Shown one piece after another: positions 31,069 through 40,639 of a stretch of 64,000 nucleotides of DNA. Where the stretch lies: positions 310,001 to 374,000 of the forward strand of contig CACNLV010000001.1 of NCBI GenBank assembly GCA_902621345.1, in the 5' to 3' direction. The position numbers were made by a program, and so were the translations under genes. The notes under the pieces are model-generated. The model did not search any database and was not told where the DNA came from. It saw nothing but the letters and a program-made list of their open reading frames with translations. Position 1 is the stretch's first letter, and each line of letters opens with the position of its first letter. The DNA comes from an uncultured Pelagibacteraceae bacterium (lineage in GTDB: Bacteria > Pseudomonadota > Alphaproteobacteria > Pelagibacterales > Pelagibacteraceae).

Positions 31069-31826
31069 TTTTTTTTCTGATACTTTGTCATTTTACCTAT
31101 TAGACTAAAATATAATTTACTCGGTAAAAAACTAAAAAATTTAAGTATTAATGTTAAGGATTTTGGAAAATGGATCTCAAAGATATTTTTGTTTACCAAT
31201 CCATCATATATTTTATCAGCAGCATACTCTGCAGTTTTTAAAAAAGGCATTTTAAAATTATTTTTATCTGTCATAGGAGTTTTGATAAAACCAGGAGAAA
31301 CTAAACAGACACGTACATTTGAACGACCAAAATCAAAATATAAACTCTCAGCCAAATTATTCAAAGCTGATTTTGATGGGCCATAACCTGTCGAATTTGG
31401 TAGTCCTCTATAGCCTGCTATAGATGAAACTATAGCAATTTTTCCACTTTTCTTTTTTTTAAAATATTCCTCTACAGCCTTAATACTATTTAATGTTCCA
31501 AAAAAATTAATCTTAAATACATTTTCAATCTGCTCAACATCGATATCTTTTTCTTTTTTAGGATTCCAAGTACCTGTAGAAAAAAAACAAATATCAATAT
31601 TTTCAAATTTATTTTTTATTTCCTCGAAGACTTGCTTACATTTAGTTTTATCCGTGACATCTAATGGAAATGAGCTGATATTGGCATTGGTATCAGCCAT
31701 TTCTCTTAGAAGATTTTCTCTCCTAGCAGATATTGCAACGTTCCAACCTTCATTAGCAAATTTTAATGCTAGTGCTTTACCAATACCTGTACTTCCACCT
31801 GTGATCCAAATTGTTTTTTTATTCAT
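31065..31826 (-). CDS. Short-chain dehydrogenase/reductase
   Basis: TGGSTGIGKALALKFANEGW, SS(I)AGYRGLPNSTGYGPSKSAL. Confidence 0.9.
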   Translation of the reverse strand: MNKKTIWITGGSTGIGKALALKFANEGWNVAISARRENLLREMADTNANISSFPLDVTDKTKCKQVFEEIKNKFENIDICFFSTGTWNPKKEKDIDVEQIENVFKINFFGTLNSIKAVEEYFKKKKSGKIAIVSSIAGYRGLPNSTGYGPSKSALNNLAESLYFDFGRSNVRVCLVSPGFIKTPMTDKNNFKMPFLKTAEYAADKIYDGLVNKNIFEIHFPKSLTLILKFFSFLPSKLYFSLIGKMTKYQKKN

Positions 31827-31849
31827 TCTTTAAAGATATATAATACTTT

Positions 31850-32317
31850 ATGCTTAAAAATAAAATTTTATCATTTATTCTTTTTTTTATAATAACTTTT
31901 TCAGCCTCATTCATTGGAGGTGCAGTATCAATTAATTTAAAAGAACCTTGGTATTCAACGCTTATTAAATCAAGTTTAAATCCACCAGATTGGGTTTTTG
32001 CTCCTGTTTGGACTATTTTGTACTTTATGATGACTATTGCAATCTGGAACTTCTGGCATAGTAAAAATCGAGATATGAATACAGTTTATATTTATTTTAT
32101 TCATATAATTATAAATACAACTTGGAGTATTGTTTTTTTTGCATTGCACAAAATATTTCTAGCTATGTTAGTTCTAATAACATTAATAATATTTATTTTT
32201 TTGTTAATCATAAGATTTAAACCCGTTAACAAATTAAGTTACTATTTAATGATTCCCTATTTACTTTGGTGTTTCTATGCACTATTTCTAAATATTAACT
32301 TGGTTATACTAAATTAA
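31850..32317 (+). CDS. tspO: TspO/MBR family tryptophan-rich sensory protein
   Basis: 5-TM; WYSTLIKSSLNPPDWVFAPVWTILYFMMTIAIWNFW signature. Confidence 0.92.
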   Translation: MLKNKILSFILFFIITFSASFIGGAVSINLKEPWYSTLIKSSLNPPDWVFAPVWTILYFMMTIAIWNFWHSKNRDMNTVYIYFIHIIINTTWSIVFFALHKIFLAMLVLITLIIFIFLLIIRFKPVNKLSYYLMIPYLLWCFYALFLNINLVILN

Positions 32318-32320
32318 TTT

Positions 32321-33424
32321 ATGAACGATGTTGTAATAGTTGGTGGGGGTATTATTGGTGCAGCAACTGCTTATTTTTTATCAAAAGAAGGTAGAAAAGT
32401 TAAAGTTATAGAAAGGGATCCAACCTATAAATCAGCATCGTTTCCATTATCATTAGGTGGTTTTAGAAGACAATTTTTTCAAAAAGAAAATATTTTACTT
32501 GGAAAATTTGCAAGAGAGTTTATTTTTCAAATTCCAGAATTGCTAAAGACTGAAAAAAACCCAAATCCTACGGCAAGTATGGTGCCCAATGGCTATCTAT
32601 TAATGTTTGGACCTGAACATGCAGAAGAACAATATAAGGCTTTAGAAAATCATCAGGCATGTGAAGCTGGTACAAAAAATATTAAAGGTTCTGAGTTATC
32701 AAAATATTTTCCTTACATAAATGCTGATGGAATAGAAACAGCTACGTTTACCGATAATCAAAGCGAGGGTTGGATAGATCCTTTTATGTTTCATAACGCA
32801 TTAAAAAGTAAAGCTACCGAACTTGGAGCAGAATTTATCAAGGGAAATATAAAATCTCTCTCTGAAATAAAAGCTAAAACTATTATTTCAGCTGCCGGTT
32901 GTTGGACTAGAGAATTACTTGAAGATATACCGGTAGAACCACAAAAACATACTGTATTTCGTGTGAAGTGTCCTAAACATATTCCTGAAATGCCTTTAAC
33001 TGGAGATTTACCTTCAGGAGTTTATTGGAGACCTGAAGGAAAAGAGTATTTAGCGGGGTCACCAAAATCGGTATTTGATGCAAAAGATTTAGAACCTGCA
33101 TGGGATGATTTTGAAGAATTAGTTTGGCCTGCACTCGCAAATAGAATTCCAATTTTTGAGGAATTAAAATTAACAGGAGGATGGGCAGGATATTATGATT
33201 GTAACAGACTAGATAACAATGCTGTAGTGGGCAAACATCCTAAATTTGACAACGTTTATTTGGCTACAGGTTTTACTGGTAGAGGATTGATGCAAGCACC
33301 TGGTATAGGGAGAGCCCTAACGGAATTAATAACCACTGGTGCTTATCAGTCAATTGATATTTCTAATATGGCTGTTGAGAGAGTTCTTGGTAAAAAAGCA
33401 CGACCTGAGCCTTATGTTCTTTAA
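32321..33424 (+). CDS. FAD-dependent oxidoreductase (DAO family)
   Basis: DVVIVGGGIIGAATAYFLSKEGRKVKVIERDP; C-terminal GFTGRGLMQAPGIGRALTELI. Confidence 0.88.
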   Translation: MNDVVIVGGGIIGAATAYFLSKEGRKVKVIERDPTYKSASFPLSLGGFRRQFFQKENILLGKFAREFIFQIPELLKTEKNPNPTASMVPNGYLLMFGPEHAEEQYKALENHQACEAGTKNIKGSELSKYFPYINADGIETATFTDNQSEGWIDPFMFHNALKSKATELGAEFIKGNIKSLSEIKAKTIISAAGCWTRELLEDIPVEPQKHTVFRVKCPKHIPEMPLTGDLPSGVYWRPEGKEYLAGSPKSVFDAKDLEPAWDDFEELVWPALANRIPIFEELKLTGGWAGYYDCNRLDNNAVVGKHPKFDNVYLATGFTGRGLMQAPGIGRALTELITTGAYQSIDISNMAVERVLGKKARPEPYVL

Positions 33425-34876
33425 TTAAGTTCCACAAAAAGTTTTATACTCTTTGTTATTTTCATTTGGAATTTGATATTTATATGTATTTTTCTTTTCT
33501 ATGTAAGGGGTTTTCAAAATTTCTAAAAACTCAAAAAGCATTTTAAAGTCATTTTTAATTGCTAGATCTAAAGTTTCTTCTACTTTATCATTTCTTGGGA
33601 TTACAAGTGGGTTAACAGTTCTCATCAATGCTATACTTTTTTCATTAGAACTATTATTTATTATCAGTCTTTCATTCCACCTCTTTTTCCAATCTTTAAA
33701 AACTCTATCTTGAAAGTCTTCTTCTTGAACTTTAAATTTCATCAAATGGCAAAAAGTATTTGTGTAGTCAACTTTTTTTTGATGCATCCAAGTTAATAAA
33801 TCTAGAATTAAAGTTTTGTCTGTGCTGTGATTTCCTAGTAAACCAAGTTTTTTTCTCATCATTTCAAGCCACTTTTCTTCATAATTTTTTTCAAAAGTAT
33901 TAATTATTTCAGTAGCAATCTCGATTGCCTTTTTTTGATTTTCATCGATCATAGGAATTAGACATTCTGCAAATCTTGATAAATTCCACTTTGTAATAAT
34001 TGGTTGATTGCAGTAAGCGTATCTTCCCATATGATCAATAGAACTAAAAACAGTTTTAGGATCATATGTATCCATAAAAGCACATGGGCCATAGTCAATT
34101 GTTTCTCCTGAAATTGACATATTGTCTGTGTTCATAACACCGTGAATGAAACCCACTCTCATCCAGTTGACTACTAGATCAGTTTGTTTATTCATAAGAT
34201 CAATTAGAAGATCTATTGCTTTATTTTTTGAATTTACCAGTTTTGGGTAATGTCTACTAATTACATAATCCAATAATAGTTCTAACTCATCTTTTTTATC
34301 TCTTGCTGCAATATATTGAAAAGTTCCAACCCTAATATGACTTAAAGCGACTCTAGTTAGAATAGCACCTTCAAGCAAAGTATCTCGCATTATTTTTTCA
34401 CCTGTCTTTGCTACCGCTAAACCTCTTGTTGAAGGAATGTTGAGATTATGCATTGCCTCACTTATAATATACTCTCTTAACATTGGGCCTAATGCTGCTC
34501 TACCATCACCATTTCTTGAGAATGATGTTTTACCTGATCCTTTTAATTGAATATCAAATCTTTTATTACCATTAGTTATATGTTCACCTATTAATATTGC
34601 TCTACCATCACCAAGCATTGTAAAGTGGCCAAACTGATGGCCTGCATATGCCTGAGCAATTGTATTACTACCCTCAGGAAGAGTATTTCCTGTGAATAAA
34701 GATGATAGCTTGTCTTTATTAATTTTTGTTAGATCTAGATCTAATTCTTTAGCTAGACTTTCGTTAATTAAAACCAATTCAGGATTCTTTACAGCTACAG
34801 GTTTAATATGTTCTTTAAAAGCATCGGATAGTCTTGAATAAGAGTTATCAAAATTCCAATTTATAATATTTTCCAT
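33425..34876 (-). CDS. selO: Protein adenylyltransferase SelO (YdiU/UPF0061)
   Basis: QAYAGHQFGHFTMLGDGRAILIGE, LKGSGKTSFSRNGDGRAALGPMLREYI, HGVMNTDNMSISGETIDYGPCAFMD. Confidence 0.96.
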   Translation of the reverse strand: MENIINWNFDNSYSRLSDAFKEHIKPVAVKNPELVLINESLAKELDLDLTKINKDKLSSLFTGNTLPEGSNTIAQAYAGHQFGHFTMLGDGRAILIGEHITNGNKRFDIQLKGSGKTSFSRNGDGRAALGPMLREYIISEAMHNLNIPSTRGLAVAKTGEKIMRDTLLEGAILTRVALSHIRVGTFQYIAARDKKDELELLLDYVISRHYPKLVNSKNKAIDLLIDLMNKQTDLVVNWMRVGFIHGVMNTDNMSISGETIDYGPCAFMDTYDPKTVFSSIDHMGRYAYCNQPIITKWNLSRFAECLIPMIDENQKKAIEIATEIINTFEKNYEEKWLEMMRKKLGLLGNHSTDKTLILDLLTWMHQKKVDYTNTFCHLMKFKVQEEDFQDRVFKDWKKRWNERLIINNSSNEKSIALMRTVNPLVIPRNDKVEETLDLAIKNDFKMLFEFLEILKTPYIEKKNTYKYQIPNENNKEYKTFCGT

Positions 34877-34882
34877 AGAAAA

Positions 34883-35458
34883 CTATTTACTCCAAATCCT
34901 TTTTAAAACTTCTTCTCTACCACAAGCTTTTTTATATCTTAAATATTTTTCTAGCTTAATTTTATAAAAGTCCTGATGATACTCTTCAGCTTTATAAAAT
35001 TTTTCAAAACTTCTAATATATGTGACAACTTTTTTGTTAAATCTGTTTTCAAATTCTTGAATATCTTTTTCTATTAATTTCTTTTCATTTGTATTTTGAT
35101 AAAATGCTACAGATCTGTAACTATAACCTTTGTCACAAAACTGTCCATAAGAGTCAAATGGATCTATATTGATCCAAAAATTTTCCAGCAACTCTTCATA
35201 TGAAATAATTTTTTTATTATATACAACTTCTACAACTTCGAAGTGACCAGTATTTCCATATGTTACTTCTTTGTATGTTGGGTTCTCGGTAACTCCACCT
35301 GAATAACCTGAAATTACTTTCTCTACACCACTTAATTTTTCAAAAGACTCTTCCATACACCAAAAACATCCACCAGCAAAATATGCCTTATCTTTTTGAG
35401 CTGAATAAGAGATATTGATATTAAATAGAACTATGAAAATAATTAAAATATGTCTCAT
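34883..35458 (-). CDS. msrA: Peptide methionine sulfoxide reductase MsrA (exported)
   Basis: Signal peptide; AYFAGGCFWCMEESFEKLSGVEKVISGYSGG. Confidence 0.96.
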   Translation of the reverse strand: MRHILIIFIVLFNINISYSAQKDKAYFAGGCFWCMEESFEKLSGVEKVISGYSGGVTENPTYKEVTYGNTGHFEVVEVVYNKKIISYEELLENFWINIDPFDSYGQFCDKGYSYRSVAFYQNTNEKKLIEKDIQEFENRFNKKVVTYIRSFEKFYKAEEYHQDFYKIKLEKYLRYKKACGREEVLKRIWSK

Positions 35459-35500
35459 TAAATATCATAAACAAAATAGTTATGATAAGTCCATTATATT

Positions 35501-35531
35501 AAAGGTAGCTACTTTTAAGCAGGCTACCTTT
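35501..35531. terminator. Hairpin between fdh and msrA, candidate terminator for fdh
   Basis: Perfect 9-bp stem aaaggtagc/gctaccttt with 13-nt loop in the intergenic gap; no long U-tract. Confidence 0.5.
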
Positions 35532-35547
35532 GATAGTTTATCTAAAA

Positions 35548-36747
35548 TTATTGTTTTTTGTATTTCGCTGCCTCTTCAGATCCGCCAGTAGCTGAACCTT
35601 TACTATATGAGTGAGCACCCATACCAGCTAATTGACCATCCTTGACAATTAAATACTGATTTCTAATTTCTTTGCCATCGAAGAAACATTCTAATATCTC
35701 TCTAACACCATCTGCATATCTTGATTGCGCAGTTAAAGATGTACCAGAAGTGTGAGGTGTCATACCGTGATTTGGCATACTTCTCCACACGTGATCATTT
35801 GGTGCAGGTTGAGGAAACCAAACATCACCAGCATACCCACTTAGTTGACCGCTTTTCAGAGCTTTTGCAATAGCATCTCGATTACAAATTTTTCCTCGAG
35901 CTGTATTGACAATATAAGCACCTTTTTTCATTTTGCTTATCATAGCATCATCAAACAAGTTTTCTGTTTCTGGGTGAAGCGGACAGTTGATTGTTACTAC
36001 GTCACAAACTTCAACCATTGATTCTACAGTTTCATGAAATGTTAAATTAAGTTCTTTTTCAACACTATCAGGTAGTCTATGTCTATCAAAATAATGCAAA
36101 TGCGTATCAAATGGCTTCATTTTTCTTAACGCATCTAATCCTATTCTTCCAGCTGCAACAGTACCAATATGCATACCTTCAACATCATAAGATCTTTGAA
36201 CAGCATCAGCAATATTCCAACCACCTTCATTTACGATTCTGTGTTGGTTGTGATAATCTCTAACCATAGAAACAATCATCATCACAATATGCTCAGCAAC
36301 TGATCTTGAGTTACAATAAGTTACCTCAACAACGTCAATTTTGTTGTCCATTGCTGCTTGTAAGTCAACATGATCTGATCCAATTCCAGCTGTTATAGCC
36401 ATCTTTAAATTTTTGGCCTTAGCTATTCTTTCTTTAGTTAAATAGTAAGGAAAAAAAGGTTGAGATATAACGATATCTGCATCAACTATATGTTTATCAG
36501 CTTCACACCCATCTCCATCTTTACTATTTGTAACAACAAATTCATGTCCGTTATTTTCTAAAAATTTTCTTAAACCAAGTTCACCAGAAACACATCCTAA
36601 TAATTGACCTGGTGTATAATCTCTTTCTTTAGGTGAAGGAAGTGTCATACCATCTGGATACTTATCTATTTTTGGAAGCTCTGATAAAGCATAGGATTTT
36701 GGCATCCCTCCTTTTGGATCGTCATACAATATGCATAATATTTTCAT
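35548..36747 (-). CDS. fdh: NAD-dependent (metal-free) formate dehydrogenase
   Basis: MKILCILYDDPKGG, ITAGIGSDHVDLQAAMDNKIDVVEVTYCNSRSVAEH, GDVWFPQPAPNDHVWRSMPNHGMTPHTSGTS. Start at 36747 is preceded by an AGAGGAG-like RBS; the ORF track start at 36807 is an upstream extension. Confidence 0.95.
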   Translation of the reverse strand: MKILCILYDDPKGGMPKSYALSELPKIDKYPDGMTLPSPKERDYTPGQLLGCVSGELGLRKFLENNGHEFVVTNSKDGDGCEADKHIVDADIVISQPFFPYYLTKERIAKAKNLKMAITAGIGSDHVDLQAAMDNKIDVVEVTYCNSRSVAEHIVMMIVSMVRDYHNQHRIVNEGGWNIADAVQRSYDVEGMHIGTVAAGRIGLDALRKMKPFDTHLHYFDRHRLPDSVEKELNLTFHETVESMVEVCDVVTINCPLHPETENLFDDAMISKMKKGAYIVNTARGKICNRDAIAKALKSGQLSGYAGDVWFPQPAPNDHVWRSMPNHGMTPHTSGTSLTAQSRYADGVREILECFFDGKEIRNQYLIVKDGQLAGMGAHSYSKGSATGGSEEAAKYKKQ

Positions 36748-36816
36748 TAAATCTCCTCTGTAATTAAAAATTAAATTGCCACATCTAACCCTATTTTTAA
36801 AGATCAAGCAAATAAA

Positions 36817-37281
36817 TTATTTTTTACTTGGGTATATTTTTTTTAAAATAAAACGATTGATTACTATTGCAAAAACGATAATTATCACTGAGCCAGTTAT
36901 TACTGGGCTTAAAAGATAATCAAGTGAGACACTACCAATTATTACAATAATTGGGTTTCCCCCCGCCGGTGGATGGGTAACATTAAACAATATCATTAAG
37001 CCTACCCCTAAACCTACAGCTAAAGGGATTGTTAAAAATATTGGAAGCGGGATTAGATATAAAAAAAATAATCCTACCAAAGTAGTTGTGACGTGTCCAA
37101 AAAATACATTTTTGGGTTGAGCGAATGGACTTTCAGGATATCCATATAACAAAACCATTGATGATCCAAAAGAGGCTAGTAAAAAAATACCTAATTCAGT
37201 CTTGTAAGTGAGTCCGGTTAGTATTCCGATTGTAATTATCGAAAATAAACCAGCTAAGAAAGATTGCTTGATATTACCCAT
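36817..37281 (-). CDS. HPP family integral membrane protein
   Basis: 4-TM with THPPAGGNPIIVIIG motif. Confidence 0.88.
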   Translation of the reverse strand: MGNIKQSFLAGLFSIITIGILTGLTYKTELGIFLLASFGSSMVLLYGYPESPFAQPKNVFFGHVTTTLVGLFFLYLIPLPIFLTIPLAVGLGVGLMILFNVTHPPAGGNPIIVIIGSVSLDYLLSPVITGSVIIIVFAIVINRFILKKIYPSKK

Positions 37282-37286
37282 AAGAA

Positions 37287-37685
37287 TTAGTTTGATACTA
37301 TTTTTTTAAGCGCTTTGAAAGGTAATAATATACAATCTTTTCGGGCAAGGTTCTCTTCTATAAATAAATTTGAAAACAATTTTAGATTATCATTAAATTT
37401 TTTTTTATCTTTATAAAAGAATAATTTTGCATCATCACATAACTTAACAATTTTATCTTTTTTGCTATTTATAGAGATCTTTGAAAGTAGACTTGCAGAT
37501 GCTTGACAATATATACAAGAGGCTGTTTGATAACCAAAATTAATTATCTTATCTTCTTTTATTATCAATTTTATTTGAATTTCATCTCCACATGTAGAAT
37601 TTTTTAACTTTGAATAGTGAGTATGATTTTTAATATCCTTATTATTTTTTGAATTAGCTGCGATATTTATTATTTCCAAATCCAT
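37287..37685 (-). CDS. IscU/NifU N-terminal-like Fe-S scaffold family protein
   Basis: HYSKLKNSTCGDEIQIKLIIKEDKIINFGYQTASCIYCQASASLLSKI: conserved Cys spacing resembling the SufU/NifU N-domain. Confidence 0.72.
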   Translation of the reverse strand: MDLEIINIAANSKNNKDIKNHTHYSKLKNSTCGDEIQIKLIIKEDKIINFGYQTASCIYCQASASLLSKISINSKKDKIVKLCDDAKLFFYKDKKKFNDNLKLFSNLFIEENLARKDCILLPFKALKKIVSN

Positions 37686-37821
37686 ATTTTTTTTATTTAA
37701 TAAAGTATAAACCTTACCATTTACCTTTTAAATATTAAAAAGTGTCAAAAAAGGAAAATTTTTTTTTCCACAATATTTATTTTTGTTGTAGTTAAAACTA
37801 AATAGAATTAAATACGTATAA

Positions 37822-38727
37822 ATGTTAGAACTTAAAAATGAAAAAATAGCAGTTCCAATTGTATTATTTGCAGGTCTTATCTGGTCATTTGGTCCTCTAG
37901 TAGTAAGATATATGGATAATCCTAATCTAGTGCCTTGGCAGTATATCTTTGGAAGGGGTTTAACGATTTTTATTCTTTTAAATCTTTATTTATATTTTGA
38001 GGAAGGTCTAAATTTTTATAAAAATTATAAAAAAGTAGGTAAATCAGGAATAATTGGTGGTTGTGGGTTAGGTGTGGCTATGATTTCATTTATTTACTCA
38101 ATAACGAATACTAGTGCAGCAATCACCTTATTATGTTTAGCTGCAATGCCTTTTTTTACTGCTTTACTTGCATTTCTTTTTTTAAAGGAAAAAATTAGCC
38201 TAAATGTATGGATTTCAATATTTATTGCGACAATAGGAATTGTAATCATGGCTATTGGAAATAATGAAAAAAATTCGATTGTAGGATTTATTTTCGGTAT
38301 TACCTCTTCTATTGGTTTTTCAATATTTTCTGTGTCTTTGAGATGGAGAAAAGAAACTCCTAAGTTTACAACAGTAGCTATTGCTGGTTTGTTTTGTTTT
38401 GTTTTAGCTGCTTCAGTAATATTATTCAAAAACCAACCATTTTTTTCGACAAGTTATAACTCTTCATTGTTCTCGCTACATGGAACTTTGGTGTGTATGG
38501 GTATGATTTTATATGCAATTGGATCAAAAGCAATTCCTGCAGCAGAATTAACTTTACTATCATTGACTGAAGTAATAGGTGGAATTTTTTGGGTTTGGCT
38601 ACCATTATTTGGCATAAATGAAATTCCAACAACAAACACAATAGTCGGTGGATTTTTTCTTTTTATCTCACTTTTTTATTATAGTTTAATAATGAGATGG
38701 AATAAGAGGCACATCGCATTAAATTAA
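37822..38727 (+). CDS. EamA/DMT superfamily transporter
   Basis: 10-TM, two EamA repeats. Confidence 0.85.
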   Translation: MLELKNEKIAVPIVLFAGLIWSFGPLVVRYMDNPNLVPWQYIFGRGLTIFILLNLYLYFEEGLNFYKNYKKVGKSGIIGGCGLGVAMISFIYSITNTSAAITLLCLAAMPFFTALLAFLFLKEKISLNVWISIFIATIGIVIMAIGNNEKNSIVGFIFGITSSIGFSIFSVSLRWRKETPKFTTVAIAGLFCFVLAASVILFKNQPFFSTSYNSSLFSLHGTLVCMGMILYAIGSKAIPAAELTLLSLTEVIGGIFWVWLPLFGINEIPTTNTIVGGFFLFISLFYYSLIMRWNKRHIALN

Positions 38728-38772
38728 AATTTCATTGAAAAAAAAAAATTATATCACTAGTTATCAGATGAA

Positions 38773-39888
38773 ATGGTTAAAAAAAATACAATAGTAAATA
38801 GTTGGAACGAATGGGATCCACTAAAACATGTAATAGTGGGTAGGGCAGATGGTACTTGTATACCTGCACCCGAACCCGCTTTGGACGCAAAAGTTCCAGA
38901 GGACTCGGACATGAGAGGAAAATTTGGCCCAAGAATGCAAGATACTGTGGATAAAGCAAACGAACTATTAAATAATTTTTCAAATGTTTTAGAAAAAAGG
39001 GGCATCAAAGTAGATAGACCAGAACCAATTAATTTTAATCAAAAAATTTCTACACCGGATTGGAAAGCAGAAACAATGTTTGGTTGTATGCCTCCAAGAG
39101 ATGTCCTACTTACAGTAGGAAATGAAATCTTAGAAGCAACAATGAGCTATAGATGTAGATGGTTTGAGTATTTATGTTATCGACCTCTTTTAAAAAGATA
39201 TTATGAGGAAGATTCAAATATGAGACATGAGTCTGCCCCAAAGCCAAGATTGACTGATGCCGATTATAGAAAAGATTATTTGTCAGAGAAAATTGGCATA
39301 CAAAAAAGACTTCAATGGACTCAAGAAAAGTTTTTTGTAACTACTGAGGAGGAACCTTTATTTGATGCTGCAGATGTTTTAAGATTTGGAAAAGATTTAA
39401 TAGTTCAACATGGATTTACCACAAATTTAAAAGGCATAGATTGGTTAAAGAGACATTATAAAGACCATAGAGTCCATGCAGTAAACTTTCCAGGGGATCC
39501 ATATCCAATACATATAGATGCTACTTTTACTCCGATTAAAGAAGGATTAATAATCAATAACCCTCAAAGAAGATTACCAAAAGATCAAAGAAAAATTTTC
39601 GAGAAAAATGGATGGGAAATAATTGATGCTGCTCAACCGGCACATAATGAACCACCACCTCTTTGTTATTCCTCAGTTTGGCTCTCAATGAATGTACTAG
39701 TTTTAGATCCAAAAACAGTTTGTGTAGAAAAAAGTGAAAAATATCAAGCGGAACAACTTGATAAATTAGGGATGGAAGTTATTCCAATTGATTTAAGAGA
39801 TGCGTATGCGTTCGGAGGCGGACTTCATTGTAGTACAGCAGATGTATTTAGAGAAGGAGATTTAAAAGATTATTTTCCAAAACAATAA
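38773..39888 (+). CDS. Glycine amidinotransferase-like (AGAT family) amidinotransferase
   Basis: NSWNEWDPLKHVIVGRADG; FDAADVLRFGKDLIVQ; HIDATF; WLSMNVLVLD; GGGLHCSTADVFREG. Catalytic Asp/His/Cys positions preserved. Confidence 0.9.
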   Translation: MVKKNTIVNSWNEWDPLKHVIVGRADGTCIPAPEPALDAKVPEDSDMRGKFGPRMQDTVDKANELLNNFSNVLEKRGIKVDRPEPINFNQKISTPDWKAETMFGCMPPRDVLLTVGNEILEATMSYRCRWFEYLCYRPLLKRYYEEDSNMRHESAPKPRLTDADYRKDYLSEKIGIQKRLQWTQEKFFVTTEEEPLFDAADVLRFGKDLIVQHGFTTNLKGIDWLKRHYKDHRVHAVNFPGDPYPIHIDATFTPIKEGLIINNPQRRLPKDQRKIFEKNGWEIIDAAQPAHNEPPPLCYSSVWLSMNVLVLDPKTVCVEKSEKYQAEQLDKLGMEVIPIDLRDAYAFGGGLHCSTADVFREGDLKDYFPKQ

Positions 39889-39904
39889 AGCGATCGATCT
39901 TTTC

Positions 39905-40639
39905 TTAGTTTTTTTTCGATTTTTCGATATTAAATTTTTCTAACTGGCTATAAGAACTTTCTGAATTATTATCTATATTGTCAAATTTAGCACGTCTTTC
40001 CATCTCTTTTTGTATTAATCTTTGCTCTCTTTTCATTTCCTCCTGTTCCTTTATTTTTTGGTCTCTATCAAATTTATCTTCCCACTCTCTAATTTTTATA
40101 TATTCAACTTCTTTCTCCTTATCTCGCTCTTCTTTTAATCTTTTAGCCTCTCTAGTTTTACGTCTTTGTTCTCTAAGATCTCTTTGATGTAGCTCATCTT
40201 CTCTTACTTTTAAGTCAATATCTTTTCTATTTTGTTCTTCTTCTCTTATTTTCAATTGTTTTTCTTTTTCTCTTAACTCTTTTGCTACCAGAACTAATTC
40301 CTCATCTTTTCTTACCAATCTTTCACTCTCAATTTTTTGTTTTTCATCTTTTAACTTTATTTCTTTTTCCTTCAATCTTATTTCATCTTCAATTATTTTT
40401 AATTTATTATTTTCTTTAATTAATTTGTCTTCCCAAATTTTTAATTCTCTTTTTTCTTTAAAGAAAGAATTTCTTTCTTCAAGTTTTTGTAATTTTATTG
40501 CCCTAATTTTATTTTGTTCTTTATTTTTTTTATAATTTGATATTGCAGAGGTAATAGATTTTGTAGTAAAGGAAGCAAGCTTTGAAAGTCCATGCTTTTC
40601 TTTACTTGTTCTAGTTCGAATTTTTTTTTTTGTTTTCAT
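39905..40639 (-). CDS. Highly charged, long coiled-coil / single-helix protein of unknown function
   Basis: 245 aa, near-continuous K/E/R heptad-like pattern (ELREKEKQLKIREEEQNRKDIDLKVREDELHQRD). Confidence 0.65.
   Translation of the reverse strand: MKTKKKIRTRTSKEKHGLSKLASFTTKSITSAISNYKKNKEQNKIRAIKLQKLEERNSFFKEKRELKIWEDKLIKENNKLKIIEDEIRLKEKEIKLKDEKQKIESERLVRKDEELVLVAKELREKEKQLKIREEEQNRKDIDLKVREDELHQRDLREQRRKTREAKRLKEERDKEKEVEYIKIREWEDKFDRDQKIKEQEEMKREQRLIQKEMERRAKFDNIDNNSESSYSQLEKFNIEKSKKN

Noticed and set aside
36748-36807. Listed upstream start of fdh (36807)
   Set aside because: The 20-aa extension crosses the RBS-like AGAGGAG and is not part of the conserved MKILCILYDDP start.
37741-37775. 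Inverted repeat ggaaaa-ttttt-ttttcc upstream of the DMT transporter
   Set aside because: Only a 6-bp A/T-dominated stem in homopolymer-rich DNA; expected by chance.
39905-40639. A nucleotide-level tandem repeat array in the charged-helix gene
   Set aside because: The repetition is at the amino-acid composition level (K/E/R heptads); no consistent nucleotide repeat unit is visible.
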